Shown here one piece after another: positions 45,447 to 56,987 of a stretch of DNA of 64,000 nt; position 1 is the first letter of the stretch; each line of letters opens with the position of its first letter. This DNA is from Bipolaris cookei (taxonomy: Eukaryota; Ascomycota; Dothideomycetes; Pleosporales; Pleosporaceae). The stretch is from assembly GCA_002286855.1 (NCBI GenBank), contig NRSV01000022.1, positions 276,208 to 340,207 of the forward strand. The letters are read 5' to 3'. The translations under genes and the position numbers were made by a program. A model generated the notes under the pieces. That model did no database searches. It was given only the letters and a program-made list of their open reading frames with translations, and was not told the DNA's origin.

Positions 45447-48400
45447 ATGTCGCTCAACGGGCTCGACAATGTAGAAGTCACACAGGCGTACCAGGGCGTC
45501 CTCGCCGAGGCTGGTGGTTGGTACGACTCTCCTGCTGCTTCTCGCCTGCTTGTTTGCGCGCGCAATCTGCTGACATTTGGCGGTCTAGGTTTCTGCTGAG
45601 ATACACGTCGAGGGACTCTATCGAAGTGCTCAAGCGGGGCACTGGCGGAGCAGGAGAGGCGCGCGCTGCCGTCGCTCAGTACGAGGACAAGTCACCGCTA
45701 TATGGCCTCCTGCTCTACCGTCGGCGCAAGGTCTTGGTCAAATACGTGCCTGATGGGACTTCGCGCTTGCTGCAAGGTATGCTGCAATGCTGACTTCGCT
45801 GCATGGATTGCTGCTGACTGCCCATCTGTAGCACGTGTCGCTGTCCACTTCATCAACATCTCGGAGAAGTTTGCGCCTCACGACATTGTCCTGTCCATCT
45901 CCACTCCAGAAGAACTTAGTGATGCCGCCCTCGCGTCAGCCTGCAGTCTTCACACCGCCGCCCCTTCGAGCTCCTCGTCTAGTGGGTCATCGCGCGGGCC
46001 AAAACTTAGTTGGATCCAGGAAACTGCCGAGGAGACATGTCAGCCAGACTCAAATGAAAAGTTGGCAGCATCGGAAACGGCGGATACCAGTAAACCCACC
46101 ATAATGGAGTCGTCCAGAGGTAATACTGAAGAAGACCCTACACGGTGTGCCTCTCTCACTTCACAAACCGAGTCTGTCCCGTTGATACTGGAGGAAAAGG
46201 TTGTTGGTCACAAGATTGCACCGCACATCTCTCATGTCACCGTTGAGACAGTGACTGAGCCCCCAAAGACACCCGAAAGCACTGATCTGTCGGACCTGCA
46301 AGACACGTTCAAGAACTACGAGTCGCTATTTGAGGGCGGACCCGAGCCGAGAAACTCGTCTCAGACGACGCGGCCAGACTACAACGAGCTTTATGAGCAC
46401 TACTACGCGCAGTACACCAAGCCCAAGGTCAAATTGGGCCCACGGCCACGCCAGTCGCTCGAAGGAAAGCGCCCAGCCACGTCAGGGAACACGTCACAAG
46501 ACATGGCAAGACAGGTGGCATCGCTCCCCGCGGGGCTGCGCTCTGCGGCGCGAAAGGCGGCCCAGAAGAAGGAGTCCAAAACTACCTCGTCCAGCGCTGT
46601 TCCCGCCATTGCGGTTCCTCCACCACTCGATTTGCCTCCAATGCCCGAGGTGCCACACTCGCCTGTTTCGTCGCTATACACGCCGCGCTCGCCGATCAGT
46701 GTCAAGTCTATGCCTGTTGCTGCGTATAAAAGCCACCTTCGAGCCACGGGAACGACACAAGAGCGGACGAGGCTGATGAAGGCCCTGGAGTTGCGCAAGA
46801 AGCAGCAGCAGGCCCAACAGGCGAAGAAGGACAAGGCGGCCGACAAGTCGACTGTAGATACTGAGGAGCCGGAAGTAGGTGAAGAGGTGGTAGACTCGGC
46901 GGAAATGACTCCTACCGAACATGGCGAGGAGCTTGAGGCAAACAAAGAGACATTGCTTGGTGACAATCTGCCCATTTCCCAAGGCCCAAGCAATTCTGGG
47001 CTCGTCTTTGCGGACAACCCAACGGAGCCAGACGACCTAAACTCGACTGTGTCGATATCATCTCCCATCTCCGCCCAAACCCACGGTTCGTCTGGCGCAC
47101 CATCAACGCGGCCGTCGTCCCTGTCCGAAGATGAGAGCGGACTAGACGACCCACAAAAGCGCCAGGGTACGCTAGAGTCCCAAGCTCCTGATCCTTTTGA
47201 CGAAGAACAATCTGTCGACAGTACACCAACCGTGGTCGCTGACAGCACCACCTCCCCTCCGCCCACCGACGCCCACGACGAACCCACGCAGGGTCCGCTA
47301 ATCACCCAACGGGCGCCTTCTTTCGACGACGATGCAGACAGCAGCAGCAGGAGAAACACGCTGAGGCCCGCCGAGGACGACAACCGCGCCCGCCGCCGCT
47401 CGAACCGGGAGTCGACCATATACATGCCCTCAGATGCGGCAGCGCAGCCGGAACAGGGACCAGCCACAAAGCGCAACAGAGAATCTATGCTGTTGCCCGC
47501 TGGCTCGAAGAGGGACAGCTGGTTCGAATCCAAGGGGAAGCGCCGTGCACAGCTCGACCCACTCCACGTCAGTGCGGAAAACTCCGAAACCGAATATCTG
47601 TCCGACGACTCCTTCATGGAAGAGTTGCAGAGCGCTACAGTACATGAAGCCAAACCCATGTCCGTGTCCAAGTCGCCCATCATGCCCTTCTTCCCACGCA
47701 AGTCACCGTCCCAAGCTGAGCTGTCGATACCCCCCAGGTCAGCATCGTCAAACTATCCTACTAGTCTTACGCGTCCCTCCCCCGAACAACAGCCTACTCG
47801 CAAGGTGTCTGGCGGCTGGCCTCCGCCACCACGGTCCGACACGTCGACGGCTCCCAAGAAGATTAATGTTTCGTCTGGCATCTCACAAAGAATCAAGGCT
47901 CTTGCCGAAAAGACCAACAGGGAGTCGGCTTCTGTGAATCCTGCAGCCGCTACCCTGAGTGCGCCAAGTTCATCTGTTGCCCAACGCAAGTCTTCTTTCT
48001 TTGCATCCTCGCCTCTTGACACATCGCCCAATGGATTGTCTACCTCTCGCAATGGAAACACTTTGATACGGCCGTCGTCTTCTGCCTCAATGATTGATAG
48101 AAAACCGTCGGGCCCAATCAAATCGACCGTATACAATGTGCAACAGGGGCCTGAGAAGCCAGAGTCTGTTCAGGTTACTGCACGAATCGTTCGTGATGAG
48201 CGAACAATGAACCCTACCCTAGCCATGCCAACCGAGGGCACGCCGCTGGACCTCCACCAGAGCCCCCTGATTATTGACCACCAAATAGCCACTCCCGCAC
48301 CCAAGAGCCCCCCTCAGCCAAAACCGGAGACACCGGCCTCTCGAGACACTTCGTCATCGCACTCTCGGGACCACAGTCTGGCACCTTCGCGGACGTCTTC

Positions 48401-49071
48401 GGAGAGCACATGGAGGACATTTGGTCGCCGGATGAGCGAGTCGAGGTCTGTTCACAGCCATGATGGCGACGAGAAGAAGGAAGACAAGAAGGAAAAGAAG
48501 GAGTCGCGCACGACCAAGATGTTCAAGCGCATGTCATCGTCCATGTCTTCCATGCCCTGGAAGAGCTCGAGCAGCAGCCTGACACTTCCAGAGAACGATA
48601 TGCGGTCGACATCGCTGTCGTCTCTGCGGGAGCCACCACCTCCTATGCACGTTGGTGACTTGAATGTTCAATTTCCCGACACTTTGGTAAGTTGATTGTG
48701 TATGCACAATTTTGACTGCATGCTAACTTTACACCAGCTCTGGAAGCGAAGATGGGTCGAGATCGATTCCATGGGCAATCTTGTCCTTAGCCCGTCAAAG
48801 CACAACGAAAAAGGAATCGTCAAACGTTTTCACCTCAGCGACTTCCGCGCCCCATACCCTCCAGACCAGGACCGACAAGAGCTGCCTAATAGCGTTGTCT
48901 TGGACTTTGTTGATGGCCGAACGCTGCAGTGCGCATGCGAGACATACACGGCGCAAGCCCAGGTTCTGCAAAGTAGGTTTTTGAAGTTTAATGATATATG
49001 AGACATGCTGACATGACATAGTCCTCCGTGAAGCGCACGATGCTTGGCTAGCATACAACCAGGCGCAGTAG
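45447..49071 (+). CDS. ADF-H and PH-like domain protein, actin-cytoskeleton linked
   Basis: Five exons: 45447-45520, 45589-45776, 45832-48686, 48738-48972 and 49022-49071; introns of 68, 55, 51 and 49 bp; 1133 residues. The N-terminal ~125 residues are an ADF-H (cofilin/tropomyosin-type actin-binding) domain: MSLNGLDNVEVTQAYQGVL.., GGWFLLRYTSRDSIEVLKRG, SPLYGLLLYRRRKVLVKYVP, RVAVHFINISEKFAPHDIVL. About 900 disordered residues follow, rich in Ser, Pro, Thr and charged residues, with an ELRKKQQQAQQAKKDKAADK helix. The C-terminus (from about 1030) is PH-like: LWKRRWVEIDSMGNLVLSPS, VVLDFVDGRTLQCACETY, ending ILREAHDAWLAYNQAQ. Actin and membrane binding are inferred from the domains. The gene architecture is common in filamentous ascomycetes. 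Confidence 0.85.
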
Positions 49072-50162
49072 GGCCCTTGTTCTACAGTACCTCCACCCTC
49101 ATTAGATTTTCTTTTTCTCTCTCTCAAACACCTGTATGTAGTAGCCAGCAACTCCTTATTCTCTTTGTCACGACGTACGACTACAGCATCAGGCACCACC
49201 CTTCTTTCCTTGTGTTGGATATAAAATGGTTCTACACTGGGGCTGTGTCATTTTCCTTGCCTACTTTCTTCTTCTTCTCTTAGCACTCTTTGTAGATTTT
49301 TTGTTTTTTTCATTGCATACCCGTTTAGCGTTTGGGGGAAAGTCCAGGGGGAGGCCATAGGGCAGGCTTGGAGCATCACCATCATCACCATTGTCACCAC
49401 CAGCACTGCCGTCTTGTTTTCTCTTCTTCTCCCGTTTCTGGTACAAGGGGATCAATTTGTATAATATTTAATGCTGCACTGGAAGGCAGACTGGCAGACA
49501 GCTGCTGGTACTTTTCAGGCCAGGGTGGCACATATAGTCTGAGACGGCTAGAATGCAAGAGAGCGTTAGTCCTCTTTTGAGCGACTGTGCAGCTGTTGTG
49601 CTTTGGTGTGCCATGTGATTGTGTTACTATGTACTTGTCGGGCGGCGGCGGGCTGGGCGTGGGCTGGCGGGGCTGGTCGGCCAGGGTGGAGTAAGCGAGG
49701 GGAGTGCCTGGCATCGTCATACAAGCATCGTGCATTTGATGAATGCGAACATGGGCCAGGACAAGAGGGCAGCAATCGGTCATGATGCTCTGCGCAATAG
49801 GGCCTACTCTTGCCCCCGGCTCTCTTCGGCCTGCACTACTCTGCTCCTCGTGCTCTCTATTTGCACACCTGCTATAGTCTGCGCTCCAAGAGACCAAGAG
49901 CCGCCGACCTCTATCGAAACGCGCCCCGTAAACTCCGCACTCCGCATGCACATGTCCAGGAACCGCTGTCGCAAACTCTCTTACACACACACCACTCCTC
50001 GGCCTCAGGTCCCGCTGCCACAGCGCATCCTGCAGCGACTGCGCGCCAATCGAGCGAATAGCCCTCCCGTTTAGGCTACCATATCCACCATCCCACCGTG
50101 CCTCAGCCTGCCAACCGTACAAATAAGCAACTCTGCTACCCGCTTGGGGCTCTCCTTGAACC
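49072..50162. other. Intergenic region
   Basis: Between the ADF-H/PH gene and GGPP synthase. T-rich 3' region first, then C-rich leader sequence before 50163. A 289-codon minus-strand open frame (49394-50263) overlaps the start of the next gene and shows no family features. Confidence 0.5.
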
Positions 50163-51600
50163 ATGCCGACGTCGTCGTCTGTCCACCCGTTTGCCTCTCC
50201 CAACGCCATCCCACCCCGTACGAGCTCCACGGGCATCTTGAACCCTAGCCCCGGCAGTCCCAAGCAGCCGCCATCGAGAACATCGGTCCTACGCCCCTTG
50301 AGCGAGATTGACTGGCTGGGTCAGAGCAAGAAGAGCAAGACGAGCCACTCTGCCGAGCCGCTGAACGCCCATCTACAAGAGCAGCAGACCGCGCCCCACT
50401 TGGCCTCCAACAAGCCCCCGTCCGCCACCGACGGCATTGACTCCTACATGGATACCACGACCACAAACCACGATGTCGCTGCAAACTACCCTACCCCACT
50501 GTCCCCACCCTCGGAACACTCCAAGGGCATAGGCGAGGAGCTCATCTATGGAAATGGCGTCGCGTGGACAGGGGAGAAGGAGCGCATATTGCTAGGGCCA
50601 TACGACTACTTGTACGGACATCCGGGCAAAGATATCCGTAGCCAGTGCATAGCGGCTTTCAACCTGTGGCTCAAGGTGCCTCCCGAAAGACTCGACATTA
50701 TTACAAAAGTGGTGGGAATGTTGCATACCTCGAGTTTGCTGTATGTATCTTTATCAATGTACCTTTCGACTTTGCCACTAACTTTTGTTCCTTCTCCCCA
50801 GTGTCGATGATGTAGAAGACTCGTCTGTCCTCCGCCGCGGTATCCCCGTCGCTCACGCAATATTTGGCACGCCGCAGACCATCAACTCGGCCAACTACGT
50901 CTACTTCCGCGCCCTCGCCCTGCTGCTCTCTATGAACAACCCCAGACTCATCGAGATATTCACCGAGGAGCTCTTGAACCTGCACCGTGGCCAGGGCATG
51001 GATCTCTACTGGCGAGATAGCCTGACCTGCCCCAGCGAAGCAGACTACCTAGAAATGGTCGGCAACAAAACAGGCGGCCTATTCCGTTTAGCCATTAAAC
51101 TCATGCAAGCAGAGTCGCAAACAGAAATGTAAGCAATTCTCCCCCCTTGTCTCCTCTCTTCCTTCCCATTGTTACCGACGACTAACAATTTACACAGCGA
51201 CTGCACCCCCCTCGTCTCAACCATCGGTCTCCTCTTCCAAATCCTAGATGACCACCTCAATCTCTCCCCCACATCCGGCTACACCTCCCTCAAGGGTCTC
51301 TGCGAAGACCTCACAGAGGGCAAATTCAGCTTCCCCGTCATCCACGCCATTCGCGCCGACCCCGCCAATACCATTCTTATCAATATCCTCAAGCAGAAGA
51401 CGACGGATGAGGAGGTGAAGAAGTATGCGCTCCGGTATATGGAGAGTAAGGGGAGCTTCGAGTATAGTAAGAGTGTGGTGGCCGAGTTGAGGGCAAAGGT
51501 TGAGGAGCATGTGCAGAGGATTGAGAGAGTGTTGGGGGATGAGGGGCGGGAGGGGGCGGAGGCGTTGAGGGTTATGTTGGAGAGGTTGGTGCTGAGGTGA
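50163..51600 (+). CDS. Geranylgeranyl diphosphate synthase
   Basis: Three exons: 50163-50740, 50802-51128 and 51198-51600; introns of 61 and 69 bp; 435 residues. It condenses isopentenyl diphosphate with allylic diphosphates to C20 GGPP, used for protein prenylation (yeast BTS1 role), carotenoids and diterpenes. The first Asp-rich motif is D195-D-V-E-D199 after LHTSSLLV; the second is D319-D-H-L-N323, where DDYxN is more usual. [38 protein letters not shown] and [18 protein letters not shown] are family blocks. About 135 N-terminal residues, Ser/Pro-rich and disordered, precede the catalytic domain, as in Neurospora al-3-type enzymes. No terpene cyclase or P450 lies nearby, so this is probably the primary-metabolism enzyme. 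Confidence 0.93.
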
Positions 51601-52003
51601 GGGAATCTTTCTGGAATCTTTTGGGGTGATGTAAAAGTAGTGTCGTTGTTGTTGTGGCCTCTTGGTTGATTGATCTGAGACGATGATGATGATCTTGTTA
51701 CGGCTTTGGATAGTCGAGATTAAAATACTATACCCAATTTTTTTTATATACAATCATCATCTTGTCGTACGAAAGATGAGATGAATTGATTTGATACTTG
51801 TTATATTCAGGCAAAAAGTAAAAAAGATGCTGTCTGTTCCATGCTCGTAGAATGAAAATATATAAAAAAACGGTGACGCCATATGCCAAACGCCAGTATC
51901 ACGATGCAGACCCCGTCGCTCCCAAAATTCGAAATATCAAGATGATTCCTTTCTTTGCCAACTCCAAACTCCAAACTCATCAACCCACCCCCAAATAATA
52001 CAC
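51601..52003. other. Convergent intergenic region
   Basis: A/T-rich 3' regions of GGPP synthase (+) and the 2EXR-type protein gene (-). Nothing else is visible. Confidence 0.5.
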
Positions 52004-53021
52004 TCAAGATTTCACCTTCTTCGCCATCTTATTCTTTGGCTTTGCCAGAATCCTATCCCGATGTGCACCCAAAAACTTTGCAACCTCAGCCTTGAACTGG
52101 TCCACCCTTTCCTCATGCGAAGGCAACGAATCGCCCGAGCCGTGCGACCCCCAGGGATTCGACAGGCACATCTCGCCCAACGTCAGAATATCGAGAGCTG
52201 CATCGCGCTTACCTTTTGCCGCGCCAACAGCTTCCAGCCAGGGAAACGCATCGCGGTAGAATTGGTCTGCTCCATCGTGCGCAGCGCGGTATCCGCCAAT
52301 GGGCGCACTAATGTCAAACGAGGTGAGATTGGTGGCCCAGGCGAGGGCGGCAAAGCACGCGTTGTTGTAGACTCTCATTGTGCGGCTGTGGTGCCATCCT
52401 AGGATCCGGAGCTTCTTGAGGCACTGGGCACGCGCAGGGCCAAGGTTGATGAGGAAACTGTAGAGTGCGAAGCTGTCGGTGAAGGTGAGTTGGTTGCCGT
52501 ACAAAACACCGATGCCCTCATTGTAGATTTGCTTGTTCACGGCGAGTAGTGATGGGACAAGAGGAACGTGATCTCCACCGGCATCGATAATGTCTTTGAT
52601 TACGCGTTTGGAGATTGGGTAGTAGATTCGGCCACTGTCGTTTGGTGTGTATTCTGCTGATACGCGGGCGGCGACGCGGCGCTTTTTCTGGTACGTACCG
52701 ACAAAGTTGATGCCGGATGGATCACAGAGAGTGTAATTATAGATTGTGTTCCGGATCTCCGCAGGAAGGTCCAAGAAGGGAAAGATCTTGCGGTTTGGAA
52801 GTGCTTTGGTCGTTTGGGCCTTGGGCTTCTGGTAAAGCTCCGTTAGTATAGGCCACTCTCGTCCACTCGGCGGTACATCGAACCTTTGCTTGAGGGCCCT
52901 CAAAATCAGACTCCGTGTCTGAGTATTCTAGATCATCAAGATGGTACGAAACTTGCGTCCTCTTGCGCTTCGAGTAGCGACCAGACGCAAACGTCTCTAC
53001 AGAAGCTGTGGTGGCAGACAT
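52004..53021 (-). CDS. 2EXR/F-box-like domain protein
   Basis: Two exons, 53021-52884 and 52828-52004, with a 55-bp intron; 320 residues. The intron has a weak donor (GTTCGA) but a perfect TACTAAC branch site and CAG acceptor. It turns two frames into one continuous protein: ..DFEGPQAK then KPKAQTTKALPNRKIFPFLD. The N-terminus RYSKRKRTQVSYHLDDLEYSD is typical of the family, followed by the signature LPAEIRNTIYNYTLCDPSG. Later blocks, LLAVNKQIYNEGIGVLYGNQ and LRILGWHHSRTM, fit the same fold. These proteins are numerous in Dothideomycetes; some are thought to act like F-box adaptors, but no function is established. It is divergent from DPH7. Confidence 0.85.
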
Positions 53022-53441
53022 GATAGATTTGATGGATTTTTCAAATCAATTAGTAGAAAGAGAAATTGAGATGTAATTGAATGAAGTAGGAAACGGAGAT
53101 GTGCCTCTGTGTTGCTTTAATAGAATCACTGTGGTGAATGTCGCAAAGTCAGGCGTAGTCTGCTTTGGGTCTAGTGTAGGCTGCAATGCGAAAATGCAGG
53201 GATTAGCAAGGCATCAACTCGACAGCGCAGGCGCCGCATGTAATATCGGTAGAGGTGGAGATTTCACAGTTTTGCCTCAACTTTACATATAAGCGTCTAA
53301 TGTCTGGTGGCGAAACTTGAAGTGAAGGGGAGGAAAGAGAGAAGGAAAGGTTGGGTTGCAATAGCGTCACTCCGCGCGCTTAGTCATGCGCCCCACTAAC
53401 CGGAATTAGAGGGCAAATTAACATTCACCATCACCAGCAAA
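53022..53441. promoter_or_regulatory. Divergent promoter region 2EXR protein / DPH7
   Basis: 420 bp between two divergent start codons, so it must hold both promoters. No specific site is identified. Confidence 0.4.
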
Positions 53442-54652
53442 ATGACTTCAATACGATCGCTCACGTCTTTTAAGCTCGATTTACCTCCCAGCTGCATCGA
53501 ATTCTTTCCGCTCAACCCGCAGTATGCGGTAGTCGGCACGTACAATCTTGAAAAGTCCGATGAGAAGGATGCTGCAGGGAGCGCTCCCCACGATGGAAAA
53601 GTCAGTGCCAAAAATCAGCAGCGCAACGGCAGCTTGATATTGGTAATTGTGGACGGCGACAACGTGTATGTAGAACATAATGATCCTCAGTTTCAAAACT
53701 CCCTATGTAGTAATGTTCACATGCTGACTCCCGAAGCAACATTATTCAAACTCTCGCTACGCCATCAGCCATCCTAGACATTCACTTCTTGACGCATGTC
53801 ACAAGCTCAAACTTTGGTGTTGCGACTTCGACAGGAGCTTTTGCTATCTACGAGCTTCATTCGTGGCAGCGAAGCCCTAGCATCAGCCATATCAAGACCA
53901 TCCAGTATTTCCCTGAAGATGTACTCATCACTGCCTTTTCATGGCACCCAGAGTCATTTATGGTTGGCATGACGCTCTCAAACGGACAAGTTTGTCTTGG
54001 TGTAATCGATACTGAGAGCGAAGGTGATTCCCCCACTAAGCTGGAGGTTGCTACGCATGATTTGGAAGCCTGGACTCTGGCGTTCCTTCCCGATGGCTCT
54101 GGACTACTCTCTGGAGGTGACGATAGCACGCTGCGTTTTTCTGAGCTTTCTGATGGCTCTGGAGGTAGTTTACCTTGGATAGATGGGAAGATCCATGGTG
54201 CGGGTGTCACTGCTATTCTTCCCGTACACCTGGATACCCAGGGCCTTCTCGTTATTACCGGTAGCTACGACGACCATCTAAGACTTGTCCACATCCCCAT
54301 TTCCGGACGTAGGCAGGTTCTTGCAGAGACTAATCTAGGAGGCGGAGTTTGGCGGATCAAGCTGCTTGATCGGAACCCGAAGCTGCCAGAGCATCACGGC
54401 GTAGAGAAGTGGAGGTCAGAGCCACCTCCCGAGGCTATCCTCTTGCTTGTCAGCTGCATGCATGCTGGCGCGAGGATCGTCAGGCTCACCAAGAGTGCTG
54501 GAGAGTGGAAGATCGAGGTATTGGCGAAATTTGAGGAGCATGAGAGCATGAACTACGGTAGTGACTCCCAACCTGGGCTAAATAGCCAAGGCCAACGGAC
54601 ATATATATCCACGAGCTTCTACGATCGTTTGTTGTGCCTGTGGAGATACTAG
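53442..54652 (+). CDS. DPH7: Diphthine methylesterase Dph7 (WD-repeat)
   Basis: Two exons, 53442-53665 and 53737-54652, with a 71-bp intron (GTATGT..GAAG); 379 residues. Dph7 (yeast Rrt2) removes a methyl group from methylated diphthine on elongation factor 2, allowing final amidation to diphthamide. The N-terminus SIRSLTSFKLDLPPSCIEFF, then YAVVGTYNLEK, is typical. Splicing gives VNIIQTLATPSAILDIHF. WD repeats follow, with family blocks DLEAWTLAFLPDGSGLLSGG, ITGSYDDHLRLV, ETNLGGGVWRIK, CMHAGARIV and HESMNYGSD, ending STSFYDRLLCLWRY. All blades expected for the family are present. Confidence 0.92.
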
Positions 54653-54766
54653 ATATATAGTACATGAAGGTATTGAATAGAACTTCAAGATAAGAAGAGG
54701 TAACAAAGTTCCCAATAAAATTGCTATGCAAACTAGACTAAAAAAACAAGAAGAAAAAACAAACAA

Positions 54767-55765
54767 CTAAAATTCCATGTTGCAGAAACTACTAAGATCA
54801 ACATCACCAAGGTCTAGATTATCAAAATCCGAGTTCTCCAAGTCTAAGTCACTAATACTAGTGAGATCTAGCCCCATGCTGCTTTGTTCCAACCCTCCCA
54901 TTTTGGCACCATTGCCCTCGAAATTATTCATGTCAACATTTTGAAGAAGAGAAGCTTCCGAAATGTGACTGGTCCCGTTTGTGAAATTTGAATTTCCGGA
55001 GAGAGTTGAACTGGAAGTGTTGGATCGCGACCTTCCGTCATCGTCGATCCACATCTGAGGAACTGCCGCTTGCTCGAAGGAGTCGGCGGGAATCTGGCTT
55101 GGGCCCGCCACAAAAGGTTGGGCAGCCGCTAGTTGCAGAATCTGCTGCGCGAGCGCAGGCTGGGGTTGGTGTTGAGGGAGAAGGGCAAGGGAACGGTATG
55201 CTTCTGGAAGCGGCGGCACCACCTCGATGGCACCGGTTTTGTATACGCGAATATGCTCACGAGAGTGATCGAGCCTATTTATAGAAACCGCTTGGTACCC
55301 AACATTGTTGGCTCCGTTCTCAACAACGGCCAGCTTATTGAGCTGGTATACTGTGTACGTGGCGCCGTATTGGTTGATGTGGTCGCCAAGGTTGCTGAAG
55401 CCAACTTGTTTTGGCATTACAATTTGGTACATTGGATCTCCGTTGAAGTAGAGCTCCTGAATTGTCATCGGCCGTCCAGTCTGGCCGATTGATGGGTATG
55501 GCACCCACATGAAGCCGAAAGGCAGTTTCTGCTCCTCAGCAGAAACTCCTTGTCGCGCCCAACTCGAGCCGTTGGACACAATTTTCATATGGCTACCGCT
55601 TCTGGTGCGGTAGTGACCGGGGACGGGCTGACGGTTGGAGATTCTCAGTAAGGCTTGATAGGCCTCGTGTTCTTCATCAAGAAGCCTGAGCTTCTCCTGC
55701 TCCGCCCGCATCTGGTCCTTGTGCGAAGTCGTTTGATTCTTCAACTTGGAGTATTTGGCGACCAT
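54767..55765 (-). CDS. Unknown protein with acidic C-terminal tail; 5' end uncertain
   Basis: At least 332 residues from the ATG at 55765. I do not recognise the family. The N-terminus is a charged helix (LKNQTTSHKDQMRAEQEKLRLL), followed by a structured-looking region (PFGFMWVPYPSIGQTGRPMT, IQELYFNGDPMYQIVMPKQV). A Gln/Ala/Leu-rich stretch follows, and the last 35 residues are dense in Asp, Leu and Phe (SISDLDLENSDFDNLDLGDV), like an acidic activation domain. A consensus intron (GTAAGT at 55819 to TAG at 55767) lies immediately upstream and would join a frame reading SGAPLCKLFK to MVAKYSK. That upstream frame has no ATG before a stop, so another 5' exon may exist beyond about 55930. Both the longer and the shorter forms remain possible. 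Confidence 0.6.
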   Translation of the reverse strand: MVAKYSKLKNQTTSHKDQMRAEQEKLRLLDEEHEAYQALLRISNRQPVPGHYRTRSGSHMKIVSNGSSWARQGVSAEEQKLPFGFMWVPYPSIGQTGRPMTIQELYFNGDPMYQIVMPKQVGFSNLGDHINQYGATYTVYQLNKLAVVENGANNVGYQAVSINRLDHSREHIRVYKTGAIEVVPPLPEAYRSLALLPQHQPQPALAQQILQLAAAQPFVAGPSQIPADSFEQAAVPQMWIDDDGRSRSNTSSSTLSGNSNFTNGTSHISEASLLQNVDMNNFEGNGAKMGGLEQSSMGLDLTSISDLDLENSDFDNLDLGDVDLSSFCNMEF

Positions 55766-56987
55766 TCTAGTATTTGTTAGCTATACGCTTGGTGTTGACT
55801 ATGGAGCGTATTGTACTTACTTGAACAGTTTGCAAAGGGGGGCTCCACTTGGTCTTCGGCTTGGTAGTGTTGGTATGAGAGGGATTTGTGGCGGTGTTTG
55901 GCTTGATGAAAGTGCTTGTGTGATGGTATGGTCTAATAAAGAGATGGAAATTTAGGGGGGAGTTGTCCTTCATTTATACTGAGAAGAACACACAGATCGT
56001 TACACTATGCGAAGTTCCCTGATATAGAAGTACAACTCATCGTTACAATGATCCAGTAACATGTAATCGATCGGCACATCATATCCCAAATTCACCATTT
56101 CAGATATAATCGGAATCAACGATATTGGCCGTTATAAAAATAGCATCTTCGTTGGCAGGGAGATACAGGAAACACCTTGGAACATCAAAGCAATCAACCA
56201 TTCTTCATACGACATCAACTTGATGGACCTTGGGTTCTCATGTCAGAAAATAGCTCAAGAAAGAGCAGGGAGACTTCTATGGCACCAAATCATCATGAGG
56301 TGCAATGACAGCAGACGGTATATTCGGGAGTAATCACTTCACGATGGTGTCGATGACTCAATAGGGGTATCGGTGGGTCATCGGCGCTGGAACTACCAAG
56401 GAAATCCCTCTCACACTTGGACTAGAGAAAACGACAACTACGAACAGAAGACGAGCGTCATTGTGGACTAAATACATACCAAGCGATATGTTTCAGTGAA
56501 AGACGGAAGACACAATTGCTATGCGTACTGACCGTTAGATGTCACATAGTCATCGTGAGGTTGGAGGATCATGGCTCTCCCGGTGCTTTCCTGGAGACAG
56601 GGGGTTGTACCAAGGTAGAAAGTTTATACAAACAAAGGCCGGGAAATTCTAGTCCTTGATCGATTCTATGAGGAACATGGAAATGGGGACGCTGCAGGCA
56701 CATTCTTACTGAGAAGGAAAATAAAACGGATAAACAAGAATATGATTTTGCGTTCTTGTAAGTGCAGAATATTAATGATGTCATAGGCGAATGTGGGATA
56801 TGCGTTACCGAGCAAACCATCTCCATCGTGTTTGAAAACAACATGTATTCCACCCGCTCACTATCTAAAAATTCTACAATGAATATACCCAGCGCCCAAA
56901 GCTATGCTAAGATGCAAAATGTCAGAAATATGGGTATCGTAACACGTAACGCAACGCTGGAAATGACAAGAAAATACCGCAAGCACC
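55766..56987. other. Intergenic region, may hold 5' exons of the upstream unknown gene
   Basis: A/T-rich. The part near 55767-55930 contains a good intron and a coding-like frame on the minus strand. The rest shows no supportable gene. Confidence 0.45.

Noticed and set aside
46403..47701. 432-codon minus-strand open frame
   Set aside because: It lies wholly antisense to the conserved third exon of the ADF-H/PH gene and consists of Ser/Gly/Ala runs produced by reading that exon backwards.
49394..50263. 289-codon minus-strand open frame
   Set aside because: It overlaps the start of GGPP synthase, has Pro/Arg-rich non-conserved composition and no recognisable domain.
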